13,217 nucleotides of DNA from Methanomicrobiales archaeon (GCA_028678715.1 JAJRCY010000009.1:1-13217), one strand, 5' to 3'; positions 1 through 6,727 are shown, counted from the stretch's first letter. Translations and numbers: made by a program. The notes: a model not told the origin generated them from the sequence alone.

Positions 1-637
1 CCGGGTCCAGTGCCCATGCGTCGGGGTTCCTGTCCCGGGGGGAGGGGAGGGCCGGGTGCAGTTTCATGGTGAATCCGTTCTCCAGGAAGAACCGGAAGAT
101 CGCGTCCCGGGACTTCACCGAGCGGGAGGTGAAGGTGCAGATGAAGCTGACCCGGAGGCCGTGGGCCCGGGCGACCTCATACCCCTTCATGGTCCGGTCA
201 AAGTAGCCTTCTCCTCGCTGGGGGTCGTTGATCTCCCGGGGGCCGTCGATGCTGGTGCCGATAGGGACGTGGTACTCTGCAAGAATCTGCGCCAGTTCCG
301 GGGTCAGCTTCCAGAGGTTGGACTGCATGGCAAAGGCCGGCGTCAGGTGGCGCAGCCCCTCCGAGATCGGGGGCAGTGCCTGCCGGTAGAATTCTGCGCC
401 GGCCAGCAGCGGTTCCCCGCCGTGGAAGGTGATGGTCACCGGCCGGTCCTGGAAACCCTTCAGCCACTCCACCGTTTCCCTGACGGTATCGATACTCATC
501 ACCGGGGATCCCTCCTCCGAGCTCCAGCAGTAGCGGCAGCGGGCGGGACACCCGAGGGTGGGGACGAGCATGATGTGGAAGGGCGTCTTCAATCCTTGAG
601 GATCTTCTCCCTCAATCCCGAAATAGTGATCGGTCAC
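1..637 (-). CDS. Radical SAM (SPASM-type) peptide/protein-modifying enzyme, partial
   Basis: The first 212 residues are present and the gene runs off the left edge. The radical SAM signature CxxxCxxC is at C30, C34 and C37, preceded by an LVPT strand. It is followed by GGEP at 73-76, a QSN motif at 105-107 (QTN in sulfatase maturases) and SIDGP at 129-133. This order is that of anaerobic sulfatase-maturase-like (anSME/SPASM) enzymes, which use S-adenosylmethionine and a [4Fe-4S] cluster to modify a peptide or protein. The short N-terminus and CxYCWSSEE loop resemble the putative peptide-modifying subfamilies annotated in methanogens (AF1577/Mhun_1560 types), from memory only. I chose GTG at 635-637 because the frame has a stop just upstream and the next in-frame starts would remove conserved sequence; there is no convincing ribosome site. 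The SPASM cysteines would lie outside the window. No sulfatase or Cys-rich precursor is visible nearby. Confidence 0.85.
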   Translation of the reverse strand, partial: MTDHYFGIEGEDPQGLKTPFHIMLVPTLGCPARCRYCWSSEEGSPVMSIDTVRETVEWLKGFQDRPVTITFHGGEPLLAGAEFYRQALPPISEGLRHLTPAFAMQSNLWKLTPELAQILAEYHVPIGTSIDGPREINDPQRGEGYFDRTMKGYEVARAHGLRVSFICTFTSRSVKSRDAIFRFFLENGFTMKLHPALPSPRDRNPDAWALDP

Positions 638-691
638 CAGCGAATTGCGGAAGTATCACTGAGGGATCGCGGCGGCGGTCACCGTCCAATC

Positions 692-699
692 CCTTATCT
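692..699 (+). promoter_or_regulatory. Possible TATA box for the 2TM gene
   Basis: The sequence CCTTATCTG region lies about 50 nt before the ATG at 747. That would place transcription start near 720 and leave a short leader carrying the GGTGGAG ribosome site. The spacer 638-746 also serves the divergent radical SAM gene. This is a weak match in an otherwise GC-rich spacer. Confidence 0.25.
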
Positions 700-746
700 G
701 CCCGGCACTCCCACCCTTCAATTGGAGAGAAAGAGTGGTGGAGAAG

Positions 747-1019
747 ATGCCAACAGATGAGGAGTTGCGGAAGATGGCACGGGAGACGGCTGAGGAGAAG
801 GCCGGATTCTTCATGCATTTCGCAATCTACATAGCCGTGAACGCGTTTCTCATTGCCCTCTGGTGGGTCACCGGCGGGATAGGGACCTTCCCCTGGTTTG
901 TCTTCCCGCTCTTCGGGTGGGGGATCGGGATTGTGGCTCACTACATTGGGACATACCGTGGGAAAGCCTATGTGGAGAGGATGGCGGAGGAGGAGTACCG
1001 GCGGCTGAAACTGAAGTAA
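747..1019 (+). CDS. Small 2TM-domain membrane protein
   Basis: The protein has 90 residues. A charged amphipathic N-terminus (1-20, rich in E/K/R) is followed by two hydrophobic helices at about 22-41 and 48-67, and a basic/acidic C-terminal tail. The first helix has the HFAIYIAVNAFL pattern and the second starts FPWFVFPLFGWGIG. Both match the 2TM domain family (PF13239), which occurs alone or fused to histidine kinases and other proteins; the function of stand-alone members is unknown. The ATG at 747 is preceded by a GGTGGAG ribosome site at good spacing, so I prefer it to the GTG codons at 735 and 738. It is divergent from the radical SAM gene and convergent with the dCMP deaminase, so it is probably transcribed alone. 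Confidence 0.85.
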   Translation: MPTDEELRKMARETAEEKAGFFMHFAIYIAVNAFLIALWWVTGGIGTFPWFVFPLFGWGIGIVAHYIGTYRGKAYVERMAEEEYRRLKLK

Positions 1020-1064
1020 GAGCGACACCGCGGGGTGGGCCCGAGCATCCCGGAGAGGCTGGTC

Positions 1065-1550
1065 TCACCCCTGCCCCTCGTCCATCGCCTCCCGGCTCCG
1101 CATCTGGTAGAGGTGGACCGGGTCCATCTCCCGGTACTGGCCGTCGCCGGTCCGCATGATGATCGTCCGGATTCCCGCGTTCACGATCATCTTGCTGCAG
1201 AGGAAGCAGGGCCAGATGTCGGTGGTCTTGTCGTTCTCCACCTCATAGCCGGCCAGGTACAGCGTGCAGTTCCGGGCGTGCTTCCCTGCCTGGAGGAGCG
1301 CGTTCATCTCGGCGTGCACGCTCCGGCACTTCTCGTAGTGGGAGCCGGGGGGTATCTTGTGCTCCAGCCGCCAGCACTTCTTGATCTCGGTGCAGTCCAG
1401 CTGCTTCCGCGGGGCTCCCGTGTAGCCCGTGGAGACGATCGTGTTGAACTCGTCGACGATGATGGCGCCGAAGTTGCGCCGCAGGCAGGTCCCCTGGTGG
1501 GCGCAGCGGTGGGCCAGGTCAAGGAAGTACTGATGCCGGTTCGTGCGCAT
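1065..1550 (-). CDS. dCMP deaminase (zinc-dependent)
   Basis: This 161-residue protein belongs to the cytidine/deoxycytidylate deaminase family and should deaminate dCMP to dUMP, the precursor for thymidylate synthesis. The catalytic zinc site is complete: HAE at 79-81 (zinc His and proton-shuttle Glu) and PCxxC at 114-118. The N-terminal GAIIVDEFNTIVSTGYTGAP stretch (28-47) is typical of dCMP deaminases. An insert with C53, C59, H71 and C75 just before HAE resembles the second zinc site of phage T4-type and ComEB-type enzymes. I start at ATG 1548-1550; upstream in-frame codons add a low-complexity, non-conserved extension. No Shine-Dalgarno is seen, but a TTTTT tract lies 28 nt upstream, suiting a leaderless start. 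It follows the PNPOx-like gene on the same strand after 74 nt, so co-transcription is also possible. Confidence 0.92.
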   Translation of the reverse strand: MRTNRHQYFLDLAHRCAHQGTCLRRNFGAIIVDEFNTIVSTGYTGAPRKQLDCTEIKKCWRLEHKIPPGSHYEKCRSVHAEMNALLQAGKHARNCTLYLAGYEVENDKTTDIWPCFLCSKMIVNAGIRTIIMRTGDGQYREMDPVHLYQMRSREAMDEGQG

Positions 1551-1573
1551 GGTAACAGGATGGGAACGGGGGG

Positions 1574-1582
1574 GGAAAAAGG
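1574..1582 (-). promoter_or_regulatory. T-tract: TATA-like box or terminator
   Basis: On the minus strand this reads CCTTTTTCC in a C-rich background, centred 28 nt before the dCMP deaminase ATG. It could be a TATA-like element for a leaderless transcript. It could equally be the oligo-T terminator of the PNPOx-like gene ending at 1625, since archaeal termination often uses T-runs. Confidence 0.3.
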
Positions 1583-1624
1583 CAGCGATGGGGAGCCAGG
1601 AACCGGGAGATCCTTCCGCTCCCC

Positions 1625-2101
1625 TCACGCGTTCTTCAGGGCCACGATATCCGTGACACCCACCAGTTTCCACACCAGGTTCCGGGACTCCTGAACGATC
1701 TTCTCAGGCGGGTCGCCTGGACTGTACCCCAGGGCCGCCATCACCTGGGGCGAGAGCTTCCGCTTCCGGATCATCTCCACAAAGGACTGCCGCACACGGT
1801 TCTTCTCCACGGGGTCGGTGATCTCGCGGAGCATCCCCTGCAGGCTCACGAAGTGGTACGAGGAGAGATCCCCGGCGTAGCGCTCGATCTCCACCGAAAC
1901 CGAGGGATCCTTGCGGAAGTATTCGATCTTGCGTCCGTAGCGGGTGGGGAGGAAATGGAGGTATTTCCCGTCGAATGTGTACAGGAACGGGGCGATGTAG
2001 GGGAACCGATCCCCGCGGAAGGCGATCCGGCAGACGCAGTTCTCCTGGATCAGGCGGTCGTACTCCTGCTTCTCCATCGGGGGTATCTTCAGGATGTCCA
2101 T
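1625..2101 (-). CDS. PNPOx-like FMN-binding split-barrel protein
   Basis: The 158-residue protein has the split-barrel fold pattern of the pyridoxamine 5'-phosphate oxidase-related family (close to PF12900). Key stretches are CVCRIAFRGDRFPYIAPFLY (22-41), DGKYLHFLPTRYGRKIEYFRKDPSVSVEIE (44-73) and HFVSLQGML. Family members bind FMN or related flavins/F420 and include oxidoreductases and haem-degrading proteins, so the substrate cannot be given from sequence. A C-terminal helical segment (about 100-145) is an extension beyond the core barrel. The ATG at 2099-2101 has no ribosome site, but a CTTATCC box is centred about 26 nt upstream, so a leaderless mRNA is likely. ATG at residue 9 is an alternative start. 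It may be co-transcribed with the dCMP deaminase 74 nt downstream. Confidence 0.85.
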   Translation of the reverse strand: MDILKIPPMEKQEYDRLIQENCVCRIAFRGDRFPYIAPFLYTFDGKYLHFLPTRYGRKIEYFRKDPSVSVEIERYAGDLSSYHFVSLQGMLREITDPVEKNRVRQSFVEMIRKRKLSPQVMAALGYSPGDPPEKIVQESRNLVWKLVGVTDIVALKNA

Positions 2102-2123
2102 GGGGATTCGTTAGGAGTCACAG

Positions 2124-2134
2124 GGATAAGAAAG
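2124..2134 (-). promoter_or_regulatory. TATA-like box for PNPOx gene
   Basis: On the minus strand this reads CTTTCTTATCC, centred about 26 nt before the ATG at 2101. That is the usual archaeal distance from TATA box to transcription start, so the mRNA would begin at or next to the start codon. The lack of a ribosome site before this gene agrees with this. Confidence 0.4.
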
Positions 2135-2204
2135 TGCCGGCCACGGCCGGTTCCCCCCCTCCTTTGCCCCACCGTCCGCCAAAGTGTCATGGCACCCAGT
2201 CAGG

Positions 2205-2732
2205 TCAATGTCCCTGTGTCTTCGGAGCCAGGGTGAACCGCCATCGGCAGAACATCTCCGGTGGATGGGGATCCGGGGGTGCGAACTGGCACTCCACCCG
2301 GATGCGGGGATCGATCACCTGTGCAAAGGCGGTGAATTCGGCCCGGTGCATCTCCCGGCAGGCGTACTCCGGGAGACCCCGGCGCAGCCGGGCCTCCTGG
2401 GTGGGGCAGGAAGGAACGGTGATGACCACCTCATTGTCCTTCTCTTCAATCCGGTAATCCACGATCATGGTCCAGGGAAAGAGCCGCAGCGCCTTCAAAA
2501 ATCCCGAAAGCCCCCTGTCGGTGATGTGGAACCGTTCCACGAGGCTCCCTGCCCCCATGCCGCCCGCCTTCCCCCACACCCGCCCGTTCAGGGCGTCGGC
2601 CCGGGACTGGCCGAACTCCTCGGCGACAAAGAGGTACCAGAACGCATCTACCACCCGGTAGTGCCAGAGAAGGAACTCCAGGTACTCCCGTTTCTCCGCA
2701 TCGGTCATCCGGTCAATGGCCTCAAGGTTCAC
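2205..2732 (-). CDS. DUF6125-like protein with four cysteines
   Basis: The 175-residue protein begins with a helical region holding [20 protein letters not shown] (17-36) and ALNGRVWG (47-54). An aromatic-rich N-terminal half with an HW...VDgFWf..eE pattern is what I recall for DUF6125-type proteins of methanogens and sulfate reducers; the assignment is from memory and unconfirmed. The C-terminal half has four cysteines, C109, C125, C148 and C162, the last in CRW. Their spacing resembles an Fe-S or other metal site in the distantly similar V4R/ATC-hydrolase group. The function is unknown. GTG at 2730-2732 is chosen because GGAGGGTG lies at correct spacing. It is divergent from the Fe-S protein/methyltransferase operon and shares a 111-nt spacer rich in inverted repeats. 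Confidence 0.75.
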   Translation of the reverse strand: MNLEAIDRMTDAEKREYLEFLLWHYRVVDAFWYLFVAEEFGQSRADALNGRVWGKAGGMGAGSLVERFHITDRGLSGFLKALRLFPWTMIVDYRIEEKDNEVVITVPSCPTQEARLRRGLPEYACREMHRAEFTAFAQVIDPRIRVECQFAPPDPHPPEMFCRWRFTLAPKTQGH

Positions 2733-2762
2733 CTGACACCCTCCCTCCCCGAGGCGCGGGGA

Positions 2763-2807
2763 GTACCAAACGGTACCGCATGCGGGGCATTGAAGCCTTC
2801 GGAAGGC
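2763..2807. promoter_or_regulatory. Cluster of inverted repeats in a divergent promoter region
   Basis: The spacer between the divergent starts at 2732 and 2844 holds three short inverted repeats in 45 nt: GTACC/GGTAC (2763-2767 and 2772-2776), the perfect 10-nt palindrome CCGCATGCGG (2776-2785), and GCCTTC-G-GAAGGC (2795-2807). Palindromes between divergent genes are typical of operators for dimeric regulators. No clear TATA box is seen, and the palindromes could arise by chance in GC-rich DNA. Confidence 0.3.
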
Positions 2808-2843
2808 GATAGGAGTGCCGGAGAAGGGCAGGAGGAAGGAGAG

Positions 2844-3671
2844 GTGGGAAGCGGCAGCCGTATCCATGACCCCGATGAGCTGAAGAAAATCCTCTGTGAC
2901 CGGTGCAGGGAGATGGAGATCCCGATGGTCGGGATCGCGGGTGCAGACCGCTGGGACACCCCTCTCTTCCACCCCTGGGTTCCGGAGGATTTCCGCCCCC
3001 GGTCCATCTTTCCGGAGACGCGGTCTGTTCTGGTCATCGGGCTTCCCATCCACCTGCCGGTGCTGGAGACCTCGCCTTCGATCTGGTACCGGGAGGAGTA
3101 CCATACGGTCAACACCCTGCTGGATCAGTACACCTACCGGCTGGCTGCGTTCCTGAACCGGCAGGGATACCCGTCGGTCTTTGTCCCCCGGGACGGGTAC
3201 GGGTCCATCCGGGTGCTCCTGAAGCACCCCGTGGCCTTCTTCTCCCACCGGCATGCGGCATTCCTGGCAGGCCTGGGGAACTTCGGCGTGAACAATATGG
3301 TCCTGACCCCGGAATTTGGCCCCCGGGTCCGGTTCGGGGCTGTCCTCACGGCAGCAGACCTGCCCCAGGATCCCCTCAGGGAAGCTCCGCTCTGCATCCG
3401 GTGCATGCGGTGCGTGGAGCTTTGCCCCTCACGGGCCCTCGCGGAAGGGGAGTACCCGGAGCAGCTGACCGAAAAATCCGCCTGCGCCACCTACAGCGCA
3501 CACCTCAACGAACGCTACGTCTCGCCCTGCGGCATCTGCATCAAGGTGTGCCCGGTGGGGGAGGACCGGATGCACTTCGGGATGGAGGACCCATCTGTCT
3601 ACGAACCGGGGAAGACGCCACGGTTTCTGGAACGGGCATGGAAGCATGTGAGAAGCCACGGGGGACTGTGA
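2844..3671 (+). CDS. Double [4Fe-4S] protein, QueG/reductive-dehalogenase-like
   Basis: The 275-residue protein has two tetracysteine sets near the C-terminus: C184, C187, C190, C194P and C214, C229, C232, C236P. These match the double-cluster ferredoxin-like domain of epoxyqueuosine reductase (QueG) and reductive dehalogenases. Before them, [10 protein letters not shown] (142-151) and FGAVLT (164-169) match the conserved stretch of the same superfamily, whose members bind a corrinoid. The N-terminal 130 residues replace the usual QueG domain and are less clear. Archaea make archaeosine, not queuosine, so true QueG activity is unlikely; a corrinoid-linked or reductive electron-transfer role is inferred. 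GTG at 2844 follows GGAGG at 8 nt. The stop overlaps the ATG of the methyltransferase by one base, implying translational coupling. Confidence 0.85.
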   Translation: MGSGSRIHDPDELKKILCDRCREMEIPMVGIAGADRWDTPLFHPWVPEDFRPRSIFPETRSVLVIGLPIHLPVLETSPSIWYREEYHTVNTLLDQYTYRLAAFLNRQGYPSVFVPRDGYGSIRVLLKHPVAFFSHRHAAFLAGLGNFGVNNMVLTPEFGPRVRFGAVLTAADLPQDPLREAPLCIRCMRCVELCPSRALAEGEYPEQLTEKSACATYSAHLNERYVSPCGICIKVCPVGEDRMHFGMEDPSVYEPGKTPRFLERAWKHVRSHGGL

Positions 3672-4441
3672 TGGATCCCCTGCCGGACCCCTTTCTCTTC
3701 GCCCTCTTCGAAGGCCTCCCGCGGAAGGGACCTGGTTCCGCTGCCAGCACGGAACGGGCGTACCGGTGCATCGGTGACCACCTGCACCGTCCCCAGATCC
3801 TGGACATCGGATGCGGTGCCGGGGCATCGGCACGGGAACTGGCCCGCCTCTCCCGCGGCGAGGTGGTGGCAGTGGACATCCACCTGCCTTTCCTGCAGGA
3901 AATGCGGGACGGGGCGATAGGAAAGGGCCCGGGCCGCCAGATCACCCCCATCCAGGCCACCATGGACCGGCTCCCGTTCCGTGAGGGTACCTTCGATGTG
4001 GTCTGGAGCGAGGGAGCCATATCCGTGATGGGATTCCCGCAGGGCCTCCGCTCCTGGCGGCCCCTCCTCAGGGATGGCGGATTTTTCGCCGTGACCGAGC
4101 TTGCCTGGCTCGTCGACGATCCTCCCGGCGAGGCCCGCGGCTTCTTTGCCGAAGGATATCCCGCCATGGTCACGGACGCAGCGAACCGGCGCATGATCCA
4201 GAAAGAGGGATACCGGCTCCTGGAGGCATTTCCGCTCCCCGAATCCGCATGGCGGGAGGAATATTACGCACCTCTCGGAGAAAGGGTGCGGGAGATCCGG
4301 AGCCGGGGAGGGCTCTCCCCCGGCCAGGAGGAGATTCTCGCGTTCACGGAGCGGGAGATGGAGATGTATGAGAGGTACTCCTCCTCGTACGGCTACGTCA
4401 TGTACGTGATGGAGGAGACGGGACGGGCACTCCACCGCTGA
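3671..4441 (+). CDS. Class I SAM-dependent methyltransferase
   Basis: The 256-residue protein has a Rossmann-fold methyltransferase domain. Motif I is ILDIGCGAG (43-51), the acidic end of strand 2 is VVAVDIH, and the post-motif region is LPFREGTFDVVWSEGAI. This is the Methyltransf_11-like arrangement, which methylates small molecules or modified products; the substrate cannot be told. The C-terminal third (from about residue 155) is a separate helical region rich in E, R and Y that probably forms the substrate lid. ATG 3671-3673 shares its A with the TGA of the Fe-S gene (TGATG), so the two are translated together and probably act in one pathway. It is convergent with the Connectase gene. Confidence 0.88.
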   Translation: MDPLPDPFLFALFEGLPRKGPGSAASTERAYRCIGDHLHRPQILDIGCGAGASARELARLSRGEVVAVDIHLPFLQEMRDGAIGKGPGRQITPIQATMDRLPFREGTFDVVWSEGAISVMGFPQGLRSWRPLLRDGGFFAVTELAWLVDDPPGEARGFFAEGYPAMVTDAANRRMIQKEGYRLLEAFPLPESAWREEYYAPLGERVREIRSRGGLSPGQEEILAFTEREMEMYERYSSSYGYVMYVMEETGRALHR

Positions 4442-4496
4442 ACGGCCGGCCCCGCGACAGGGACGGGGTCACAGGCCACGAGGCGGGAGACGCCCG

Positions 4497-5099
4497 TCAG
4501 GATGGGGGGTCCCGCCCTTCCCTCACCTGCAGGTCGTCCTCCAGAAGGCGGGCAGGATCGGACGGAGACCGGGTCTGTACCAGGAGGAAGGTCCGGCTCA
4601 CCGTGGGGGATGTCCGGGACGCTTCCTCCAGGGTCCGGATCAGGATCCGGATCGCATCCTCCAGGGTTCCGTTCTTCCACCCGGCCGTGATGCACCGGTG
4701 GGCAACCCGTTTGGACACCTCGTTCCCCAGGACCACGAAACTGCCTGCCCCGCCCCCGCTGCGCCGGGTCACCCGCCCGCCCTCCAGGTCGATGAGGGCA
4801 TACATCCCTGCAGCAACGTACAGCCGCCGCACCCGGACTGCCGGTCCGTCCCGCTCCCCCACCTCGCCCACCAGGACTCCGCCGCGGTCCCTCACCTTCA
4901 CCCTGTCGTCCCGGATCCGGAGCGTGATCTCCAGGGCAGCGGCACGGCGGTGCAGAGCCTCGTCGTCGGTGATGGTGCCCCCGTAGAGTTCCCCCTCCAG
5001 CGCTGCCACCGCTCCCGGTTCCCCCCCGAACGAGATCTCCCGCATGTCCCCTGCCATGGCGGCACACCGGGCCCCGATGAAGGCGATGACCAGGCTCAT
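4497..5099 (-). CDS. Connectase / DUF2121 proteasome-beta-like protein ligase
   Basis: The 200-residue protein matches DUF2121, the methanogen family I recall as Connectase (MJ0548 type). The family is related to 20S proteasome beta subunits and uses an N-terminal Thr/Ser to cleave and re-ligate a short motif, K/R-D-P-G-A, found in the methyltransferase subunit MtrA. Here the protein starts Met-Ser, so Met removal would expose Ser1. Counting from Ser1, D17 and R19 in AGDMRE fall where the proteasome has its conserved acidic residue and Arg. Further family blocks are ELYGG, VLVGEV, RRLYVAAGMYAL, SFVVLGN and SRTFLLVQT. ATG 5097-5099 follows a GGAGGGGG-type site, and the start matters because it defines the nucleophile. 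A lysine matching proteasome K33 is not obvious. It is divergent from the receiver gene. Confidence 0.8.
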   Translation of the reverse strand: MSLVIAFIGARCAAMAGDMREISFGGEPGAVAALEGELYGGTITDDEALHRRAAALEITLRIRDDRVKVRDRGGVLVGEVGERDGPAVRVRRLYVAAGMYALIDLEGGRVTRRSGGGAGSFVVLGNEVSKRVAHRCITAGWKNGTLEDAIRILIRTLEEASRTSPTVSRTFLLVQTRSPSDPARLLEDDLQVREGRDPPS

Positions 5100-5146
5100 G
5101 CCAGACCCCCTCCCCCCCCTCCTTCCGGATCTCTCCACAGGGAAGG

Positions 5147-5155
5147 GGATAAGGG
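5147..5155 (-). promoter_or_regulatory. TATA-like box for the Connectase gene
   Basis: On the minus strand this reads CCCTTATCC, about 50 nt before the ATG at 5099. Transcription would start near 5125 and give a leader of about 25 nt that holds the purine-rich ribosome site. The same CTTATCC core lies before the PNPOx gene. Confidence 0.35.
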
Positions 5156-5265
5156 TGCCCCTGGCCACGGGACGGGGCGGGAGCGCGGGGAAAGGATATG
5201 AAAGATGTCCGCCCAGATTCTTTCTGTTGCAGGCATCGCTGGCTGCAGGTGGCGGCACCGGGGGG

Positions 5266-5637
5266 ATGGAGATGGCGCACCAGATCATGGTCATTGACGA
5301 TGACCCGGGCATCCGGGAGGTGCTCACCCTCTTTCTGCAGAAGTTCGGCTATGTTCCCCTTGTCTTTGACAACGCGGTCTCTGCCCTGGAATGCCTGGCC
5401 ACCCGGTGTCCCTCCCTGATCCTTCTGGACCTGATGATGGAACCCATGAACGGGCTCCAGTTTCTTGAAGAGCTGGAGAAACGGTATGACCGGAACGAAC
5501 GGATCCCGGTGCTGATCCTGTCTGCGTACGGCCTTCCCGAGGAGGACAGGGACCGGCACCAGGACTGGATCTCCGGTGTCCTGAAGAAGCCGATTCTCCC
5601 GTCAGACCTCCGCCGCGAGATCGAAACCCGGATCTGA
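5266..5637 (+). CDS. Stand-alone response regulator receiver protein
   Basis: The 123-residue protein is a single CheY-like receiver domain with no output domain. The acidic pocket is D11-D12-D13, the phospho-acceptor is D55 (LILLDLMMEPMNG), the switch Ser is S86 (LILSAYG) and the conserved Lys is K108 in KKP. It therefore has every residue needed to take phosphate from a histidine kinase. Such single-domain regulators act by protein-protein contacts or in phosphorelays. No kinase is in the window. ATG 5266 is taken as start, with AGGTGG 13 nt upstream; ATG 5272 is possible and would remove only two residues. It is divergent from the Connectase gene and convergent with superoxide dismutase. 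Confidence 0.9.
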   Translation: MEMAHQIMVIDDDPGIREVLTLFLQKFGYVPLVFDNAVSALECLATRCPSLILLDLMMEPMNGLQFLEELEKRYDRNERIPVLILSAYGLPEEDRDRHQDWISGVLKKPILPSDLRREIETRI

Positions 5638-5640
5638 TCC

Positions 5641-5664
5641 GCAGGGGGGGCCCGAGGGGCCTGC
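5641..5664 (+). terminator. Hairpin just after the receiver gene
   Basis: GCAGG...CCTGC encloses GGCCC-GAG-GGGCC (5649-5661), forming a nested GC-rich hairpin that starts 4 nt after the stop at 5637. There is no T-run, so its action as a terminator is uncertain. It may instead stabilise the mRNA end. Confidence 0.3.
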
Positions 5665-5816
5665 CGGTTCCCTCCCCGTCGGTTCGGAATCCCTGACGAG
5701 GGGAAGGTTCGCTGACGCCGATCTCTGATGGGAAAGGATTTCTCCCCGGGAATGGGGCGGGGGGAGGGAGGAAATCTGCCGTCCTGTCCGGGGGAGGGGC
5801 AACGGGAGGGGCGGAG

Positions 5817-5845
5817 GCCACTCCCGGTCCCACCCCGGGAGTGGC
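5817..5845. terminator. 11-bp perfect hairpin between convergent genes
   Basis: GCCACTCCCGG and CCGGGAGTGGC pair perfectly around a 7-nt loop. The hairpin lies in the 259-nt gap between the convergent receiver and superoxide dismutase genes, 52 nt past the sod stop. It could end both transcripts or block read-through. The rest of the gap, 5665-5816 and 5846-5896, is G- or C-rich and shows no gene. Confidence 0.4.
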
Positions 5846-5896
5846 TACCCCCTCCTTCGGTCCCTGCCATCTCTTCCCACTCATTGGTCAGGGAGG

Positions 5897-6517
5897 TTAT
5901 TTCTTCTGGACCGCCAGGTAGCGCTGGTTCACCGCATCCCAGTTCACGATGTTCCAGAAGCCCTCCACGAACTTGGCCCTGTCGTTCCTGTAGTCCAGGT
6001 AGTAGGCGTGCTCCCAGACGTCCAGCACCATCAGGATGGGGAAGGCAGGGTGCATGTTCACGTTGTGCTTCTCCACCTGCATGAGCATGGGACGCTGGGT
6101 GATGCCGCAGAAGCTGAGGACCGCCCATCCCGATCCCTCGACACTGTTGGCCGCCTGGGTGAACTCCTTCCTGAACCGGTCAAAGGACCCGAATTCCGCG
6201 GTGATCGCTTTCCCGACCTCACCCGCAGGAGCACCGCCGCCCCCCTTTCCGGCGGGGGCCAGGTTCTCCCAGAAGAGCCGGTGCAGACGGTAGCCACCGG
6301 TGTGGAAGGTGAGTTCCTTGAGGGTCGCCTTCATGTCCAGGTCTGTGTTCTCCTTCCTCGCCTTGGCCAGCTTCTCGAGAACTGCGTTGGCCCCGTTCAC
6401 GTAGGCCTGGTGGTGCTTCTGGTGGTGGATCGTGAGCTGCTGCTCGGAGATGTAGGGTGCCAGCGCCTTGTAGTCATACGGGAGCGCGGGCAGGGAATAC
6501 AACTTTGGTGCGTCCAT
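5897..6517 (-). CDS. sod: Fe/Mn superoxide dismutase
   Basis: The 206-residue enzyme should convert superoxide to oxygen and peroxide in the cytoplasm. The four metal ligands are present: H31 (IHHQKHH), H79, D166 and H170 (DVWEHAYY). The usual FN.GGH..H segment reads FHTGGYRLH, so Tyr76 replaces the conserved second-shell His and a His replaces the Asn. His151 sits where bacterial enzymes have the Gln that tunes the metal; a His there is known in archaeal and cambialistic enzymes. Metal choice cannot be read securely. A Gly/Ala-rich loop at 90-99 is longer than usual. ATG 6515-6517 follows GGAGGAACC at correct spacing; the open frame upstream has no conserved sequence. It is divergent from the 93-residue gene. 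Confidence 0.95.
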   Translation of the reverse strand: MDAPKLYSLPALPYDYKALAPYISEQQLTIHHQKHHQAYVNGANAVLEKLAKARKENTDLDMKATLKELTFHTGGYRLHRLFWENLAPAGKGGGGAPAGEVGKAITAEFGSFDRFRKEFTQAANSVEGSGWAVLSFCGITQRPMLMQVEKHNVNMHPAFPILMVLDVWEHAYYLDYRNDRAKFVEGFWNIVNWDAVNQRYLAVQKK

Positions 6518-6620
6518 GCGTGGTTCCTCCTCGGATAATAACAGGCGGCGGCCACGGGCAGATGCCTGCTGCCGGGCAGGGGGCCGCGTCCGCACCTGCG
6601 TTCCAGTGCTTGCCCTCCAA

Positions 6621-6654
6621 GGATAAAAAAGCAACCCGGGGTAACTTCCCCGGG
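6621..6654 (-). promoter_or_regulatory. sod promoter: TATA-like box beside an inverted repeat
   Basis: On the minus strand, CTTTTTTATCC (6621-6632) is the best TATA-like sequence before sod and implies a leader of about 80 nt. Directly upstream of it is a perfect 7-bp inverted repeat, CCCGGGG-6 nt-CCCCGGG (6635-6654). Its position next to the BRE/TATA suits an operator, for example for a redox regulator. It could also be a chance GC-rich palindrome. Confidence 0.35.
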
Positions 6655-6727
6655 GGAGTGTCTGACGGGGGACGCCGTTCTCCGGACGTTGCGCCGCTGC
6701 CTGTGCAGGATTCCGGAGCCTTCCCAC

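Noticed and set aside
638..746. Possible Cys-rich precursor peptide for the radical SAM enzyme
   Set aside because: I found no short reading frame with a start, ribosome site and repeated cysteines in this spacer.
1551..1673. Longer N-terminus for dCMP deaminase
   Set aside because: The added residues are low-complexity and overlap the end of the PNPOx gene; the deaminase fold begins at the chosen ATG.
2903..3670. N-terminal extension of the methyltransferase frame
   Set aside because: It is out of frame with the Fe-S gene that clearly occupies this stretch; the ATG at 3671 is coupled to that gene's stop.
2844..3671. True epoxyqueuosine reductase (queG)
   Set aside because: Archaea make archaeosine and do not need this step; the N-terminal part also differs from QueG, so only the superfamily is assigned.
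4393..5559. Long minus-strand open frame of 388 codons
   Set aside because: It reads Pro/Gly/Arg/His-rich sequence antisense to the receiver gene and out of frame with Connectase; the real gene here is 4497-5099. Long shadow frames are common at this GC content.
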